A model generated the notes under the pieces. That model ran no database searches. It was not told where the DNA came from and worked only from the letters and a program-made list of their open reading frames with translations. A DNA stretch of 64,000 bases from Gordionus sp. m RMFG-2023 (taxonomy: Eukaryota; Nematomorpha; Gordioida; Chordodea; Parachordodidae): assembly GCF_954871325.1 (NCBI RefSeq), contig NC_088776.1:47572569-47636568 (forward strand), written 5' to 3'. Positions within the stretch are counted from its first letter, which is position 1, and every line of letters starts with the position of its first letter. The position numbers and the translations under genes are program-made. Positions 1 through 11,732 of the stretch are shown here, one piece after another.

Positions 1-1003
1 CATTTATTTCATCAGAAAGCATAATTTTATTAAACGGGTCAGATGTAGCTTGGAAACAATTGATAGATAAGAGACTGGCTGAAGATATAAAATTAGCCAT
101 GTTCTATTGCTATTTCGGTTTTATTATATGTTGAAACATATTTGGGGGTTAGAAGATAGGATAAGAAATGTGTCGAGTGAAACTATTATTTTCAGGACGT
201 GAGTTATAAAAACAACAATATAATAATAATTAAATAATAAACTAATATAGGTAATAATTAAATTTGTTTTTAAATTGTTGATTTATCCTCAGAAAAAAAT
301 TATTTAACTTTTATCATAATATAATTTAAGAACTGCCTCTATCAGAAAAAGCAAGGAGGGAGTTTTAAAATTTTTAATTATTAGGTACTGAACAATGCGA
401 CAAAACTAATAATCAAGATTGTCCTAAACTAAGGGTATCAATGAATATTTTAAATTTCGCCAATGTATCAGGACACCCAATTGTGCTAAAATTAAAAATA
501 ATAAAACCACTATATTTTATTAGTCAAAAAAAAATTTTAAATTTGGTTTAACAGTTTTATTTGAAGATATTCATAATACTATTCATTTTAATAAATGAAT
601 GATTTTCTCTCTGGCTCACTGATGCATTTAGGTAAAAAAAAATTAAACAGTTGGCACATATCATCAAATTTTTGATTCAAATTAGGCTTTTCATTTGACA
701 AAGTATCAAATTAGTTCATGATTTATCAATAATTTCCTAACCGAATATCCTTTACTTACAAAGAAATATTATGCTAAGGTATAAAAAAATTATATAAGAT
801 ATTTTTCAATCTAAATCTGTAACTTCTCTAATTGAAATATTAGTATTTGATTTAAATCGTAATTTAAATAAAAGAAATCGATTTTTATTATTTCAAAAAA
901 AAATCACAGATTTTGCTAACCTTACACCCACCCTTAAATGTCCAGCATCTTTATATTCAAAAATACTTCAATATATTATGAGTGCTTGCATAGTATACAA
1001 TAA
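1..1003. other. AT-rich stretch without recognised gene
   Basis: No frame longer than a few dozen codons looks like protein, and I recognised no repeat terminus or RNA gene. The stretch is homopolymer-rich and probably intergenic or decayed repeat. Confidence 0.4.
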
Positions 1004-1201
1004 TTAGAAATTTTACTTAAAAATTTTAATATTGAGCCAGGTTTATCAGCCACTTTAATCAGAACTCGGGCATTAGTTATTTCCCCGACTGAACACCATT
1101 GTCTGAATATAAAAACAGTGGCCCATGCTATGATTAATGAAGTCCAGCTTGGATCTTTTATGTCTTCTGACAGGAAATTCCTCTCGTGTAATTATAAATG
1201 A
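1004..1201 (+). other. Unrecognised open frame, possible gene relic
   Basis: A frame open for about 65 codons without an ATG near its start. It has a balanced, protein-like composition (for example IEPGLSATLIRTRALV, then AHAMINEVQLGSFMSSDRK), unlike the lysine/asparagine/isoleucine-rich noise of other frames here. I cannot assign it to a family. It could be an exon of a host gene or a decayed transposon gene. A second protein-like frame follows about 100 bp downstream in another frame, so the two may be pieces of one broken or spliced gene. No good splice pair was found to link them. Confidence 0.3.
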
Positions 1202-1305
1202 CTTTATAAATTATTCAGATTACAATGCCCCGATAATAAAAATTAAGAAATTAGCTATCCATAGTGTTGTAGCTGTTGAAAAAAGAAGAAATAAATTTAA
1301 TTTAA

Positions 1306-1500
1306 TACATCAAATGTCAGTTATTTTCTGACAGGAGAATTTTAGTTTTCCTGGTGGATGGAGGGAAAACGGGATCATCACATGGGTTGTTGTTAAAAAA
1401 GAGTCCTTTGTTTGCTATTTGGAGTGAAGATATTGGATTAATTGGAGAAGATGTCAGCTGGGAAGAACAAAGAATGGAGAAGATTCAACTATTTTTATAA
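1306..1500 (+). other. Unrecognised open frame, possible gene relic (second piece)
   Basis: Frame open for 64 codons, ending in a stop at 1500, without an initiating ATG. The composition is protein-like, including ILVFLVDGGKTGSSHGLLLK, then LFAIWSEDIGLIGEDVSWEE. I do not recognise the family. Its neighbour at 1004-1201 shares an SDR(R/K) tetrapeptide and has the same orientation, suggesting one former coding unit. It could be a host exon or a transposon relic; neither is proven. Confidence 0.3.
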
Positions 1501-1549
1501 ATATGAAATCTTCTGATAAATATAATTATGAATAAATATGGATCTTCGT

Positions 1550-1725
1550 ATAGGAGGACGCCGTTGGAATCGCCTTTGTTACGAACTTCCCATAAGAAAT
1601 GCGTTTTTATCCATAGGAGGACGCTTTGATTCGTCTCCCGATTAAGAACTAAGAAATGTGGTTTTTTGTCCATAGAATGACGCCGTTTGATTCGTAATTT
1701 TTATGAATACTATAAAATATAACAC
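1550..1725 (+). repeat. Degenerate tandem triplication, about 61-bp unit
   Basis: Three units begin at 1550, 1613 and 1672 (spacing 63 and 59 bp). Each opens with ATAGGAGGACGC or ATAGAATGACGC followed by a GATTCG-like core. The first two continue with AAGAAATG(C/T)G and TTTTT(A/G)TCC. The third unit decays after its first 25 bp. Its GC content exceeds that of the surroundings. Confidence 0.7.
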
Positions 1726-2290
1726 AACGAATCATCCTATTTCGGAAAAAGAATTTATATACTCGAATAATTTCCTATATGGTATTAATTTATTCCAAAT
1801 TATATTTTTGAATAATATAGCAGCACGGCGTCATCCCCTTGAAAAAAATGACTTCGAATAATTTGATGAATATATTATATTCCGATTATTTTATTAATAA
1901 TATTTCGCCACATATAATAGCACTTGAAAGCCTATATTATTTTCCTACGAATAAGGTAAATATCGAATAATTTTTTTATGAATTTATTTTCTTCTAAAAA
2001 TAATTATATTTGATAATATATTAATTTCAAATAATGGAATATTTATTTATTTTACTTCGATAATTTAATATATCAAATTCAAATTTACCTGCCACTTGCA
2101 AACAAAAGGAATGGAACATCGTTGTTTTTTGCTGAGTCGAAACTCCACTATCAAGCATGCAACCCCTAGATCGCCCTCTCTTTTCGTCACTGCTAACTGG
2201 CTGTAGTCATTAGTTCCTGGTAGCTATCCCTTCTGTTAATCTTCAATTACAACTCATCAAAAATGAACTAACCATGATATTGATTCCGTC
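1726..2290. other. AT-rich stretch, nothing recognised
   Basis: Mostly A/T runs up to about 2090, then a more balanced 200 bp leading into the retroelement relic, of which it may be the decayed upstream part. No open frame or RNA gene was seen. Confidence 0.35.
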
Positions 2291-2553
2291 TCAATTGCTC
2301 TATTAGGCAACCTCATCTTTGCTCTGGATATAATGCTCCTGTTGACTCGAAAGACACAATCATTGTAATGCCATTATTCAACGTGCCTTTAAATCTGCGC
2401 AGATTATATCGATCCTAGAATCTAGTGATCTTTTAAAATCTGACGGAAAATGTCTACATAGCATTACCCAAATTCGTTGGAGTTTAAGATTATTCCTGTA
2501 TAGATCCCCTTGCCCCTACAAATCTTAGCACAAACATCTTGGATATCAAAGAG
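2291..2553 (+). mobile_element. Retroelement relic, C-terminal reverse-transcriptase-associated region (left piece)
   Basis: Short stretches match the conserved tail found after the reverse transcriptase in many metazoan retroelement polyproteins: a SDGK core (family usually S/D-DGKRPDG), with PLAPTNL a little further on (family like DTLAPSHL). It is a broken fossil with several breaks. A hAT transposon cut it at 2553/6287, and further family-like residues resume immediately beyond that element. The exact superfamily cannot be told from so short a piece. Confidence 0.5.
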
Positions 2554-3106
2554 TCAGACGCATACTCAGGAATTTGGTCTGGGGGGGGGGGGGGATAATA
2601 AAATTTTTTTAAGAAATATTATTGTATTTTATAAATATCAAGCATAAATTTATTAGGACATAACTATTTCTACACAATTTTAAATTAATGTGAATTATAA
2701 AAAAATTAAATGTATAAACCGGCATATAAAAAACTATAAAATAAATGTAAATTAAAAAATATTAAACGGATATAACTGGCAGTATATGAAAAACGATAAA
2801 ATAGATGATTATAAAATATAAAGTGAATATAACCACTATAAGAATCACTTAAATGACCAAAAATAAAAATTTGAATTTTTTGAGCCTTTAAAATTCAATG
2901 TTAGAAATATAAATTAATACACAAAAAGTTTCTTAGGAATAATTGTATTTTGTATGTTATATATTTACAATGTAAAATCTAATCTTCGTTGGGATTGTGC
3001 TAATTTTTCAATTATCTCATCCTTGCTAGTCGTCAAATGCCTATGAATATCAAAAATCCAAACCTTTCAATCTACTTTCAGAAGTTGTACTTCTTGGTAT
3101 ATTTTT

Positions 3107-3393
3107 CAGAGATCTGCAGCCCGGCCCTTGGGCCGGACCTTATTTTAATTTTTTTAAATATACCCGGGGGCCTAAATTTTTTTAAAAAAATATCCGGGCC
3201 GGGCTCTATATTTTAAAACAGCATATATTTGAAATAGTTATTATTAGCTATAAAAATCAAAAATAAATATAATTTATTTTTTAAAAACCCGGGCCGGGCA
3301 TGAAAATTTTTTTAAAAAAACCCGGGCCGGGCCGTAAAAAATTTAAAAAAAATCCGGGCCGTGACCTGAAAATGGTACTTCTGCAGGGCTCTG
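3107..3393 (-). mobile_element. M1 MITE (GGCCCGG-rich), inside hAT-A copy 2
   Basis: Tips CAGAGATCTGCAG and CTGCAGGGCTCTG enclose about 287 bp built of repeated GGGCCGGGC blocks separated by poly-A/T runs. Flanks share TATTTTT. The element sits within the dimerisation-tail part of the hAT-A transposase, at the same position as in the other two hAT-A copies. Confidence 0.8.
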
Positions 3394-3655
3394 TTATTTT
3401 TCTTAAAAAAGAGAATATTCTCTCATTAGTTTATTACTGGGAAGAGTTGTTTAGATATATAAACCCTTTTAATACATTGGGATTATAATCTTAAATGTGT
3501 TTGAAATAATGTAGAGCATCCATAACATTTTTTTGGACTATAATCATCCTATTCAGCTAATAAGGCATCATAAGATACTTTAACATCTACATGATACAAC
3601 TCTAACAAATATTTTCTTCTATCACCATCTGAAAAAGGTTGTGAAGGCTTTTGTG

Positions 3656-5459
3656 CAGGCGCTTACGCGGTGATGGGGGATAGGGAGACAAATCCTCCCC
3701 CCCCCCAATCCAAAAAATGCAGATGCCGGATATATTTTTCAAAAATATTATTCTTTATATTAATTTATATTTGTTAATATTTATTTCTATCTCATATTAA
3801 ATATATATTTAATTACATTTATTATCACATTCATCTACTAAGTTATTTTATCAATTAATTTCGATTTTAAGTTTTCCGGCGTAATATTTACTTTATTTTC
3901 AAATTTTTAGTGGCGTAATATTTATCTACAATTTTTAAATTTCTAATCAAATAATAATTATTTCTGATACTTCTTGTCCAACAGGGAGAAATAAATTGCA
4001 ACCTTGTCGAGATAGACTCTCCGCCATCAAGCAGTAACAGCTTTTATGGAAAAAGAGCCGATTATTTGCTATTACTGAAATATCACAATGGCCTGAAAGA
4101 AATATTTCCTCAGAAGCAAAAAAATTATTGAATTCAATGCTTATTTTAGAGTGTATGAGTCAAAAGCAGAGCTATACGTGTTTTATATTTGTCTCCCTCG
4201 ACTGCAGCAAGGCAAACTCATCGTTAAAACATTAATATAGGATCAATAGAAGAGTATATCTTAGATGCAGATACATTTATAACCCAAATAAATGAATTTT
4301 TAATATATCATAACACTTACCAATCTAAAAATATTACTTCCACAAAAGCCTTCCCAACCTTTTTCAGATGGTGATAGAAAAAAAATATTTGTTAGATTTT
4401 TATCATGAAGATGTTAAAGTATCTTATGATGCCTTATTAGCTGAATAACTATGTTTATAAGATTAACTATAGATGATATAGTCCAAAAAAATGTTATCTG
4501 CATTATTTCAAACACATTTTAGTTTTTATTCCCAATGTATTAAAAGGGTTTATATATCTTAGCAACTCTTCCCATTAGTAAACTAATGAGAGAACATTCT
4601 CTTTTTTAAGAAGAATAACAGAGCCCTGCAGAAGTACCATTTTTAGGGCATGGCCCGGATTAAATTTTATACGGCCCGGATTAAATTTTATACGGCCCGG
4701 CCCTGGTTTTTTTTTTTTTAAATTTTCAGGCCCGCCCGGTAAAAATAAATTTTATTTATTTTTGATTTTTATAGCTAATAATAACGATTTCAAATATAGG
4801 CTGTTTTAAAATATACGGCCCGGCCCAGATATTTTTTTTAAAAAATTCAGGCCCGGCCCGGGTATATTTTAAAAAAATTAAAATACGGTCTGGCCCGAGG
4901 GCGGGCCTGCAGGTCTCTGAAAAACAAACCAAAAAGTACAACTTCTGAAAGTAGGTTGAAAGGTTTGGATCTTTGAATATTCATAGGCATATGACGACAA
5001 GCAAGGATAAGATAATTGAAAAATTAGCTCAATCCCAACGAAGATTGGATTATACATTGTAAATATATAACATACAAAATACAATTATTCCTAAGAAACT
5101 TTTTGTGTATATTAATTTATATTTTTTTATACTTTATATATAAATTTTAAAGACTCAAAAAATTAAAATTTTTATTTTGGGTCATTTAATGATTCTTATA
5201 GTGGTTATATTCACTTTATATTTATTTTATAGTTTTTCATATACTGCCAGTTATCCGTTTAATATTTTTTAATTTACATTTATTTTTTAGTTTTTTATAT
5301 GCCGGTTTAATTTTTTTTATAATTCACATTAATTTAAAACTGTGTATTAGAAATATTTATTAGTCCTAATAAATTTATACTTTATATTTTTAAATAACAA
5401 TAATATTTCTTAAAAAATTTTATTATCCCCCCCAAACCAAATTCCTGCGTAATCGTCTG
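3656..5459 (+). mobile_element. hAT transposon, family A copy 1 (nested)
   Basis: About 1.8 kb with terminal inverted repeats CAGGCGCTTACGCGG (left) and CAGACGATTACGCAGG (right, read on the minus strand). The direct repeat TTTTGTG lies on both sides (left CTTTTGTG at 3648-3655, right at 5460-5466). The interrupted hAT-A copy resumes exactly across this site. The interior carries decayed + strand transposase from about 4000: a DUF4371-like helix region with KAELYV, FSDGDRKK, and the hAT tail with ATLP/TNERTFSFLRR-like residues before an M1 MITE at 4619. There are many stops and frameshifts, so it cannot encode its own transposase. Confidence 0.88.
4619..4919 (+). mobile_element. M1 MITE inside hAT-A copy 1
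   Basis: CAGAGCCCTGCAG at the left tip and CCTGCAGGTCTCTG at the right. The interior alternates GGCCCGG blocks with T/A runs. It occupies the same site in the hAT-A transposase as in the copies at 3107 and 13988, so it was inherited, not independently acquired. Confidence 0.8.
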
Positions 5460-6294
5460 TTTTGTGGAAGTAATATTTTCAGATTGGTAAGTGTTGCATG
5501 ATGAATTAAAAACCATTCATTTATTATAAATATATCTACGATATACTCTCTACTGATCCTATATTAATGTTTTAACGATGAGCTTGCCTTGCTCCAAGTC
5601 GAGGGAGACAAATATTAAACACGTATAGCTCTGCTTTTGATTCAACAATAACATATTAAATATGATATTCTTCATCAACATTAACCCTAATTTCCTTGAG
5701 TTCTAATAAAATGCGCTCCGCTATTCTCATCTTCTTTATCAAGTCAATGTCATGTTTTTGAAAAGTAATACATAAAATAGTTGTATAATTAAATAATACA
5801 TTCTAATGAGAAAAAAAATTTGGAATAAGCATTGAATCCAATAATTTTCTTGCTTCTGAGGAAATATTACTTTCAGGCCATTGTGATATTGCAGTAATAG
5901 CAAATAATCGGCTCTTCTAACTTCAATACTGCTTGATGGCGGAGAGTCTATCTCGACAAGGTTGCAATTTTTTTATCCCTGTTGGACAAGAAGTTTCAGA
6001 ATAATTATTATTTGATTAGAAATTTAAAAATTGTAGATAAATATTATGCCACTAAAAATTTGAAAATATAAATATTACGCCGGAAAACTTGAAATCGAAA
6101 TTAATTGATAAAATAACTTAGTAGATGAATGTGATAATAAATTAATATGAGATAGGAATAAATATTAACAAATATAAATTAATATAAACAATAATATTTT
6201 TGAAAAATATATCCGTCATCAGCATATTTTGGCTTAAGGGGGGGAGGGTTTGTCCCCCTATCCTACCCCCCGCTGTGTATGCGCCTTCAAAGAG

Positions 6295-6450
6295 CTATCC
6301 AAAATTAATTAATATTCGGAAATATCCAATTAACGCATTTTTATACCTATAATCTCCTCTACATTAGCGACATTTAGTAGCCGTGCTTTAACCTTCTTCG
6401 ACTTGGTTCCCTTATTCGTAAAATCACATGAACCCAGAAGGTTTTTTAAT
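6295..6450 (+). mobile_element. Retroelement relic (right piece)
   Basis: Directly beyond the hAT-A target duplication, + strand residues again fit the conserved retroelement tail: KYSEIS, then IFIPII, then a TL-(A/G)-(T/W)-SS-A-L pattern (family KY..L...Y.F.P...ETLG.W...A). This supports the hAT having landed inside the relic. Broken fossil. Confidence 0.45.
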
Positions 6451-7780
6451 TAGACAAAGACTCTCCACTGTCATTCATTAATCCAATTACATCAGTTTCA
6501 TTGGAAGCCTCCTTCTTACTTTTTTAAAAATCCTTTTTACATATTTTATTTTTATGTTCTTATATTTTAACATAAGATGGATTAAATTGCGATGGATTAA
6601 TATTATGAAGTATAATAATATATAATATAATTTTTAAATATAAAATAAAAATAGTAAGCATAATTCCCCTGAAAAAAATCTCCAATAATAATTCTTAGAA
6701 AATAATACACCGGAATTGATTTTCTCAGAATTTTTACATATTTTATTTAAGGATTTTCGTGGGTATATTTATAGGGAATTTTCTCTCCTATTTTATTAAT
6801 TTTGTTTTATATCTTAAAAAATGGGGGATTTTTTTCCAGGGAATTATTTTCCTAGATTTAAATAATCTATTAGATAAAAAATAAAATAAATATCTTATAA
6901 TGAATATATACGATTATAAATAAATGATAATATTGACGAATATATATTTTAAAAGTAAAATGATTTTTTGACAAACTATTCTATTCGATCGTTTTAATAG
7001 TATATTGTAAAATAAAAATAAACTAAAAAAAATAACAAACAAAAGTATTCCCCTATATAGAAAAGTAATATAAAATAAAATATACACAAAAATTTAATAA
7101 AAAATTACACAAAAATAGCAAGGCATAAAAAATAATTAAAAGGTTGGCCATGAACGCGTGAAAAAAGGATTGGTCCATCAAACAATCCGATTAGTCCCGG
7201 TCTGACCGATTTTTTGCTCTAGATATCAATATAAAAGTGATATGAAAAAGAACAAAATTTAACCTAATTATATTTTCCATGCCCTTGTCTACGACAGTGT
7301 CTTCTATCATTATTTTACACATTTCTTTTATGGTAAAAAAAATATTTGGATAAAATTTTTATTATCGAATTTATTTTAAAATTATTTAACATGGTTCATT
7401 TTTTAATCATATTTAGAATAAATAAATATTTTTATCAATAATCTGGTGTTAGCGTACGATTGTGATAATGATGGATACTCATGACCACGAATTTGGTTAA
7501 TTTTTTTAGTAGGGATAGGGGGTGCTTGCTAGAGGTCTGCATGGGCGAGTTTTAGCCAAAAAGCCCACCCACTCGTTTTGAAATTAATTAGCCCATGAGC
7601 CCACTTATAATTTTTTTTTAAATTTATCCGCACGACGCCCACCTAATGTTTAAAAATTATTTTAATGGCTGGTTTGGCTCTTAATTTATTAATGTATTTC
7701 ATATATAATATTGCCTGAAAAATTCACCCACCCATCACGGTACTCACACTAATTCCCTAATGGGGTGTCAGCATCATTGG
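6451..7780. other. AT-rich stretch, nothing certain
   Basis: No gene seen. Around 7530-7700 the sequence AGAGGTCTGCATGGGCGAG and repeated GCCCAC blocks resemble a very diverged M1-type MITE, but no right tip could be found. Confidence 0.35.
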
Positions 7781-7968
7781 CTAACCCTGCATTAATAGTT
7801 AGCGAGAATTCGCGACTAAATAAAAATATATTTTATATCACCACGAATTCGTTCTGTTATGCAGGGTAACCCCTCATTCACAGTTAGCGCGAGTTCCCGG
7901 CGGAGAGTATAAAAATACAATTTTATTTTGTATAATTCGCGTTAATTATGAATGAGAGGTTAGGGCAA
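7781..7968. repeat. Two adjacent palindromic mini-elements
   Basis: The first hairpin (about 7781-7872) pairs CCCTGCATTAATAGTTAGCG with the reverse of CGTTCTGTTATGCAGGG, each arm adjoining GAATTCG. The second (about 7867-7968) pairs AACCCCTCATTCACAGTTAG with CGCGTTAATTATGAATGAG and its GGTTAGGG end. The two are homologous to each other (both contain GTTAGCG and TAAAAATA), so this is a tandem pair of about 95-bp foldbacks. Confidence 0.6.
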
Positions 7969-9249
7969 CACATCCTTGAAGAATACATTAAACCAATAAT
8001 TTTTTCCCAAAAGAAATATTTTATTAAGAATTAAGGATTTATGTTTGATTATAAATTTAAAAATAGGAATTTGATATACTTATTATATGGGAATAAGAAT
8101 TCAAAGCGATTGGGTGAGAAATTTTTAAATTATCTGAATTTGAATAGCATTCGAATCAAAATATTTAAAAACAATAAAAATATCTAAATAATAAATAAGT
8201 TTTACACGAGAAAAACAACTTTCTATTTAAATTGATTTATGATGTTTCCATTTTTTAAAAATGTTTTTAAAAAAAACTAAAATAAATAAAATAAGTGCGC
8301 TAAACAGTCAAATTATTTGAATATGGCATTTAAAACACGATGAAATATTATATATCGTCTGCCATTCTTGCTTTCATTATTGTTTAAGTTTGTAATGATA
8401 GCCATATGTCTGGCGCCTAACTAATTATATCTTTGCTCTAAATTTACTTGTAAGAAATTAAGACACATTCGAATATTGAAATAATATTTAAGGTGAAGAT
8501 TTTTCCATAGATGGCAAAAAGGTTTGTAGCTTTATTCGCCAAATACTATTTTGACAAGTCAAAATCTACCATACTCAACTACCGCATTTTTTAGATATCC
8601 GAAATATACTACAGAAACTTCCATAAGATCTCCTACATTCTAAATTTTTTTCAAAAATCATGTTTTTATAAAATATTTTATATATAAAAATTGTATAATG
8701 CCCAAAAATGAATTCACTTCCCTATTTCTATTTGATCCCCGTCATCAAAAACTTTTTAAGAAAAAAATCCTCCCTAAATTATTTTTTTAAATCAGTATTT
8801 GTATTTCGGTTCCCCAACCCCAAATTTTTTTTTATGAAAATTTCAAATAAATAATTTTTGCCTGGCAACCCTGGTCATGAAAGGCCATTTATCTCGAGTA
8901 CAAGAACAGTTTCGAACGAAATGGCATAAATAAATTTTTTGTATTTATTTTTATGCTTATATATTTAATCATGTTTTTCAAAATGTTTATCCTTAATAAC
9001 AGCCCGAATTTCTTTTAATATTTTAGAAAATATATATTCAAATTTTTCCAATTCTATTATGCATTATAACAAAATCATAGAATTACAAAAAAGATCTAGG
9101 GTTAAAGGGTAACTAAAAATATTGATGCACTTAGCTCCATTTGTGAGTATGTCAAATAAATATGATTATGAAAGAATTAATTTTGATATTTGAAAATTTT
9201 AAACAGTCGATAACTCTACTAAGATTTATAAAAAATCTATCGAATGCTA
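7969..9249. other. AT-rich stretch, nothing recognised
   Basis: No open frame of note, no repeat tip and no RNA gene was recognised. Confidence 0.4.
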
Positions 9250-10321
9250 ATCTTTATAATAAAATATAAGAAGTATTAGGATTATTTTAGAAAAAGATCA
9301 ATAAAATTAGATTCATAAATATTGGCTAGTAATAGTGGATGCATACAGTAAATATCCTGTCATCACCTCGGTGAAATCTTTAACCACCGAGAGAACGTTA
9401 AAAGAGCTCTTGAAAATAATAAGTTTGTTGACAACACTAATTTTACCAGCAAATTATTTTAAAAATTTTGTTGTGATCACGGTATAAAACATGTATTAAC
9501 ATCAGCATACCACCAACAATCCAATAGATAGGTGGAAAGATGGTTAGGACATTCAAACTGAATATGAAACGCAATATGGAGGATAAGAATACAGATGCTG
9601 ATATAGCGTTAGAAAAACTTTTATCCAATTGCAGAAACACAACTAATACGACTAAGGGTATTCCACCTACCAAATTAATGTTCAATTATGAGACTAGAAC
9701 CAAGTGGGTTCTATTGAAGATTACGTTTATTATTAATGACGATATTACCAGTATTTTTCCGAATAGGATCATTGATTAGGGGATTAGGCATGGTTCAAAG
9801 TATTTGGTGAAAACAAATGGGATAAAGAAACTATCAAACGAAAGCATAGCAACCTTTTATACGAAGTCGAGAGGTAACCACATCATAAGACGTCATCTGG
9901 ATCAAATAAAAAAATATCACATGACGTGACCAACATTGATGATTATGATCAAAAGGACTCATCCGCTAAGATTTTCTTCAAGAAGGGAAAGGATGATGTT
10001 AATATCTCTACACCGAGACCGGTTAGAGTATTAAAAAAACCTGATTGGTTTAGAGATTTTATTATGTCCATGGATGAGACATGTAAAAGATCTCAGTATA
10101 CAAAACACTTAGAAAAATACTTAATAAATAGTACATTTTATTAAATATAAAAAACATTTTTTAAACAAAATATAACAATTTTCCTGATAAATATTTAATA
10201 AACGCTAAAATAAATATAAAACACGAAATTTAAAACGCTAAAAGACATATATAAAAAGCAAAATCAAAATACATATAAAACGCGAAATTTATCTTATTTC
10301 AATTTTTCTTATCTATTCAAT

Positions 10322-10470
10322 ATTCGAAAAATTCATTCTATTATTCTCTATTCAATATTCGACAAATTCATTCTATTATTCTCTATTCAGTATTCGACAA
10401 ATTCATTCTATTATTCTCTATTTATTCGACAAATTCATTCTATTATTCTTATTTTATTCAATATTCAATA
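10322..10470 (+). repeat. Minisatellite of about 35-bp units in the LTR-element 3' region
   Basis: Four units start at 10322, 10357, 10392 and 10424. Each carries ATTCGACAAATTCATTC followed by TATTATTCTCTATT. The spacing is 35, 35 and 32 bp. Confidence 0.85.
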
Positions 10471-10667
10471 AATTATTCTGATTGCTAAATTACAATAATT
10501 AACTATGATAATAACAATTTACGAGTTCATTCAAAAACTAATGATAACGATTCAAACAACGGGATCGAGAATAGAATCACAGGATGATGTACAAATACAA
10601 CAAACGATTTGAAGCAAGTTCTACGACTATTGCGAGGAAAGTCGAAGAAAGAAAACAGAGGGGAGAA

Positions 10668-10949
10668 TGTTAATACATTCGAACTGATTTTATTATTTTT
10701 TTATTTTACATTATACTAACTTTATATTTACCCTACGAATTATTCTGTTTATTTAATATTAATTTAATAGTTTCGTAATATCTTGATCGTTTAAATGATT
10801 GTTATGTTAGATTAACCGATTATGTAAATTGTAAAATTTATATAGATATAAAATTTATTAGATTTAGTCAGTTATATTTTTAAATTAATAAAATCAAAAT
10901 AAATTTCGTCTTGTTTTTTGGTTATTTTATTTTACTCTCCAGAACTTCA
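10668..10949 (+). repeat. Probable 3' LTR
   Basis: A 282-bp AT-rich block beginning TGTTAATACATTCG right after the purine-rich tract and ending CTTCA, with an AATAAA near 10900. The TG...CA boundaries and the position after integrase fit a 3' LTR. There is no partner LTR in the window to confirm it. Confidence 0.5.
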
Positions 10950-11732
10950 GCAATTAAGATATTAAATACACTATTTTTGTAACTTTTAGATTACCCAACC
11001 TTTACAATGATGATAATGTACTAGCTGCAATGATTCATCCCAATTTGAAATTAAACTGGCCATATATCAATTCCGATGATGCCAAAGATCAACGTAATAG
11101 GCTCTTGGTAAAGTTGAATAATCTCATACCAAACAAAAATGGCCTAGTTGCAACCCCAAAAATGGCTTACACTGATAATTTTTTTGAAATAAAAGATAAT
11201 ATAATAGAAAATCCCCTCTACGTGTTTTTTAAATCTAAAAATACTCAAATGAATATTTTTGATAATCTTTCTTATATTAAAAATATGTATATAAAATTAA
11301 ATACTGACTCGCCCTTAAGTGCTAGTGTTGAAAAATTATTTAGTAAGGCGAAACTTATACTTTCTGATCGTCGCTCTAGACTTGGGGATAACAATATTGA
11401 AATGATTTTATTATTAAAATGCAACAAAATAAATAAAAAATGAATATTACCAGAAATATTTATTTTTATTGCTTAATTTTTTTTATAATCAAAAACTATA
11501 TTTTATTTATAAATGTTGATTTTTAATTATTTATTATACAATTATATTATAAGCAAAAAATAAAACAAATTGTTTCTAATTTTTTTTTTATAAAAATTAG
11601 CTAAAGCTACTTTTAAAAAATAGTTAATAGCGCGCTACCTCTTTTTGATAGGTAGCGATAGTAGTAACGCCCTACTTTTTTTGACAAATAGCGGTAGCGC
11701 GCTACTTTTAAAAGTAGCGTTTAACAATTCTG
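10950..11732 (+). mobile_element. hAT transposon 3' fragment (BED/Ac type) with transposase tail
   Basis: A 137-codon open frame (11030-11443, and in frame back to about 10991) encodes a hAT transposase C-terminus: VLAAMIHPNLKLNW, then SPLSASVEKLFSKAKLILSD, then MILLLK, the hAT dimerisation motif. A good splice acceptor (TTTTTGTAACTTTTAG) precedes it. The distal tip contains TAGCGCGCTAC palindromes and ends AGTAGCGTTTAACAATTCTG at about 11732, like hAT tips of the CAGTGTTGTAAACG class. The 5' half is missing; the LTR fossil ends where this begins. Confidence 0.75.

Larger units (their letters stand above)
2554..6286 (-). mobile_element. hAT transposon, family A copy 2 (outer, interrupted)
   Basis: A minus-strand hAT element. 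The left tip on + reads CAGACGCATACTCAGG (from 2555). The right tip, read on the minus strand, gives AGGCGCATACACAGC. The direct repeat TCAAAGAG lies on both sides (2546-2553 and 6287-6294), an 8-bp target duplication typical of hAT. The interior matches copies at 3656 and 12688 almost throughout. It contains a decayed transposase (DUF4371/ZMYM1-like with the hAT dimerisation tail), an M1 MITE at 3107-3393, and the younger nested copy at 3656-5459. Without the nested copy it would be about 1.9 kb. Homopolymer G/C runs stand just inside both tips. Confidence 0.85.
9250..10949 (+). mobile_element. Ty3/gypsy-like LTR fossil, integrase and 3' end
   Basis: The + strand shows integrase-core residues (VDAYSKYP near 9330, CDHGIKHVLTSAYHQQ near 9475) followed by a helix-rich integrase C-terminal part to about 9780. 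A lysine-rich segment, an AT-rich 3' region with a minisatellite, a purine tract (ACAGAGGGGAGA) and a probable 3' LTR follow. Earlier parts (gag, protease, RT) and a left LTR were not found, so this is a 5'-truncated, broken fossil with several breaks. The right end abuts a hAT relic. Confidence 0.7.

Noticed and set aside
4756-5084. Two overlapping minus-strand open frames of 61 and 68 codons
   Set aside because: They lie across the M1 MITE and the non-coding end of hAT-A; the Pro/Gly-rich part is a translation of the GGCCCGG blocks.
6340-6540. Protein-like reading on the minus strand (KEASNETDVIGLMNDS)
   Set aside because: The plus strand fits the retroelement tail better and continues the relic across the hAT; the minus reading is its shadow.
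9443-9685. 80-codon minus-strand frame
   Set aside because: Exact shadow of the plus-strand integrase-like sequence; hydrophobic by complementarity.
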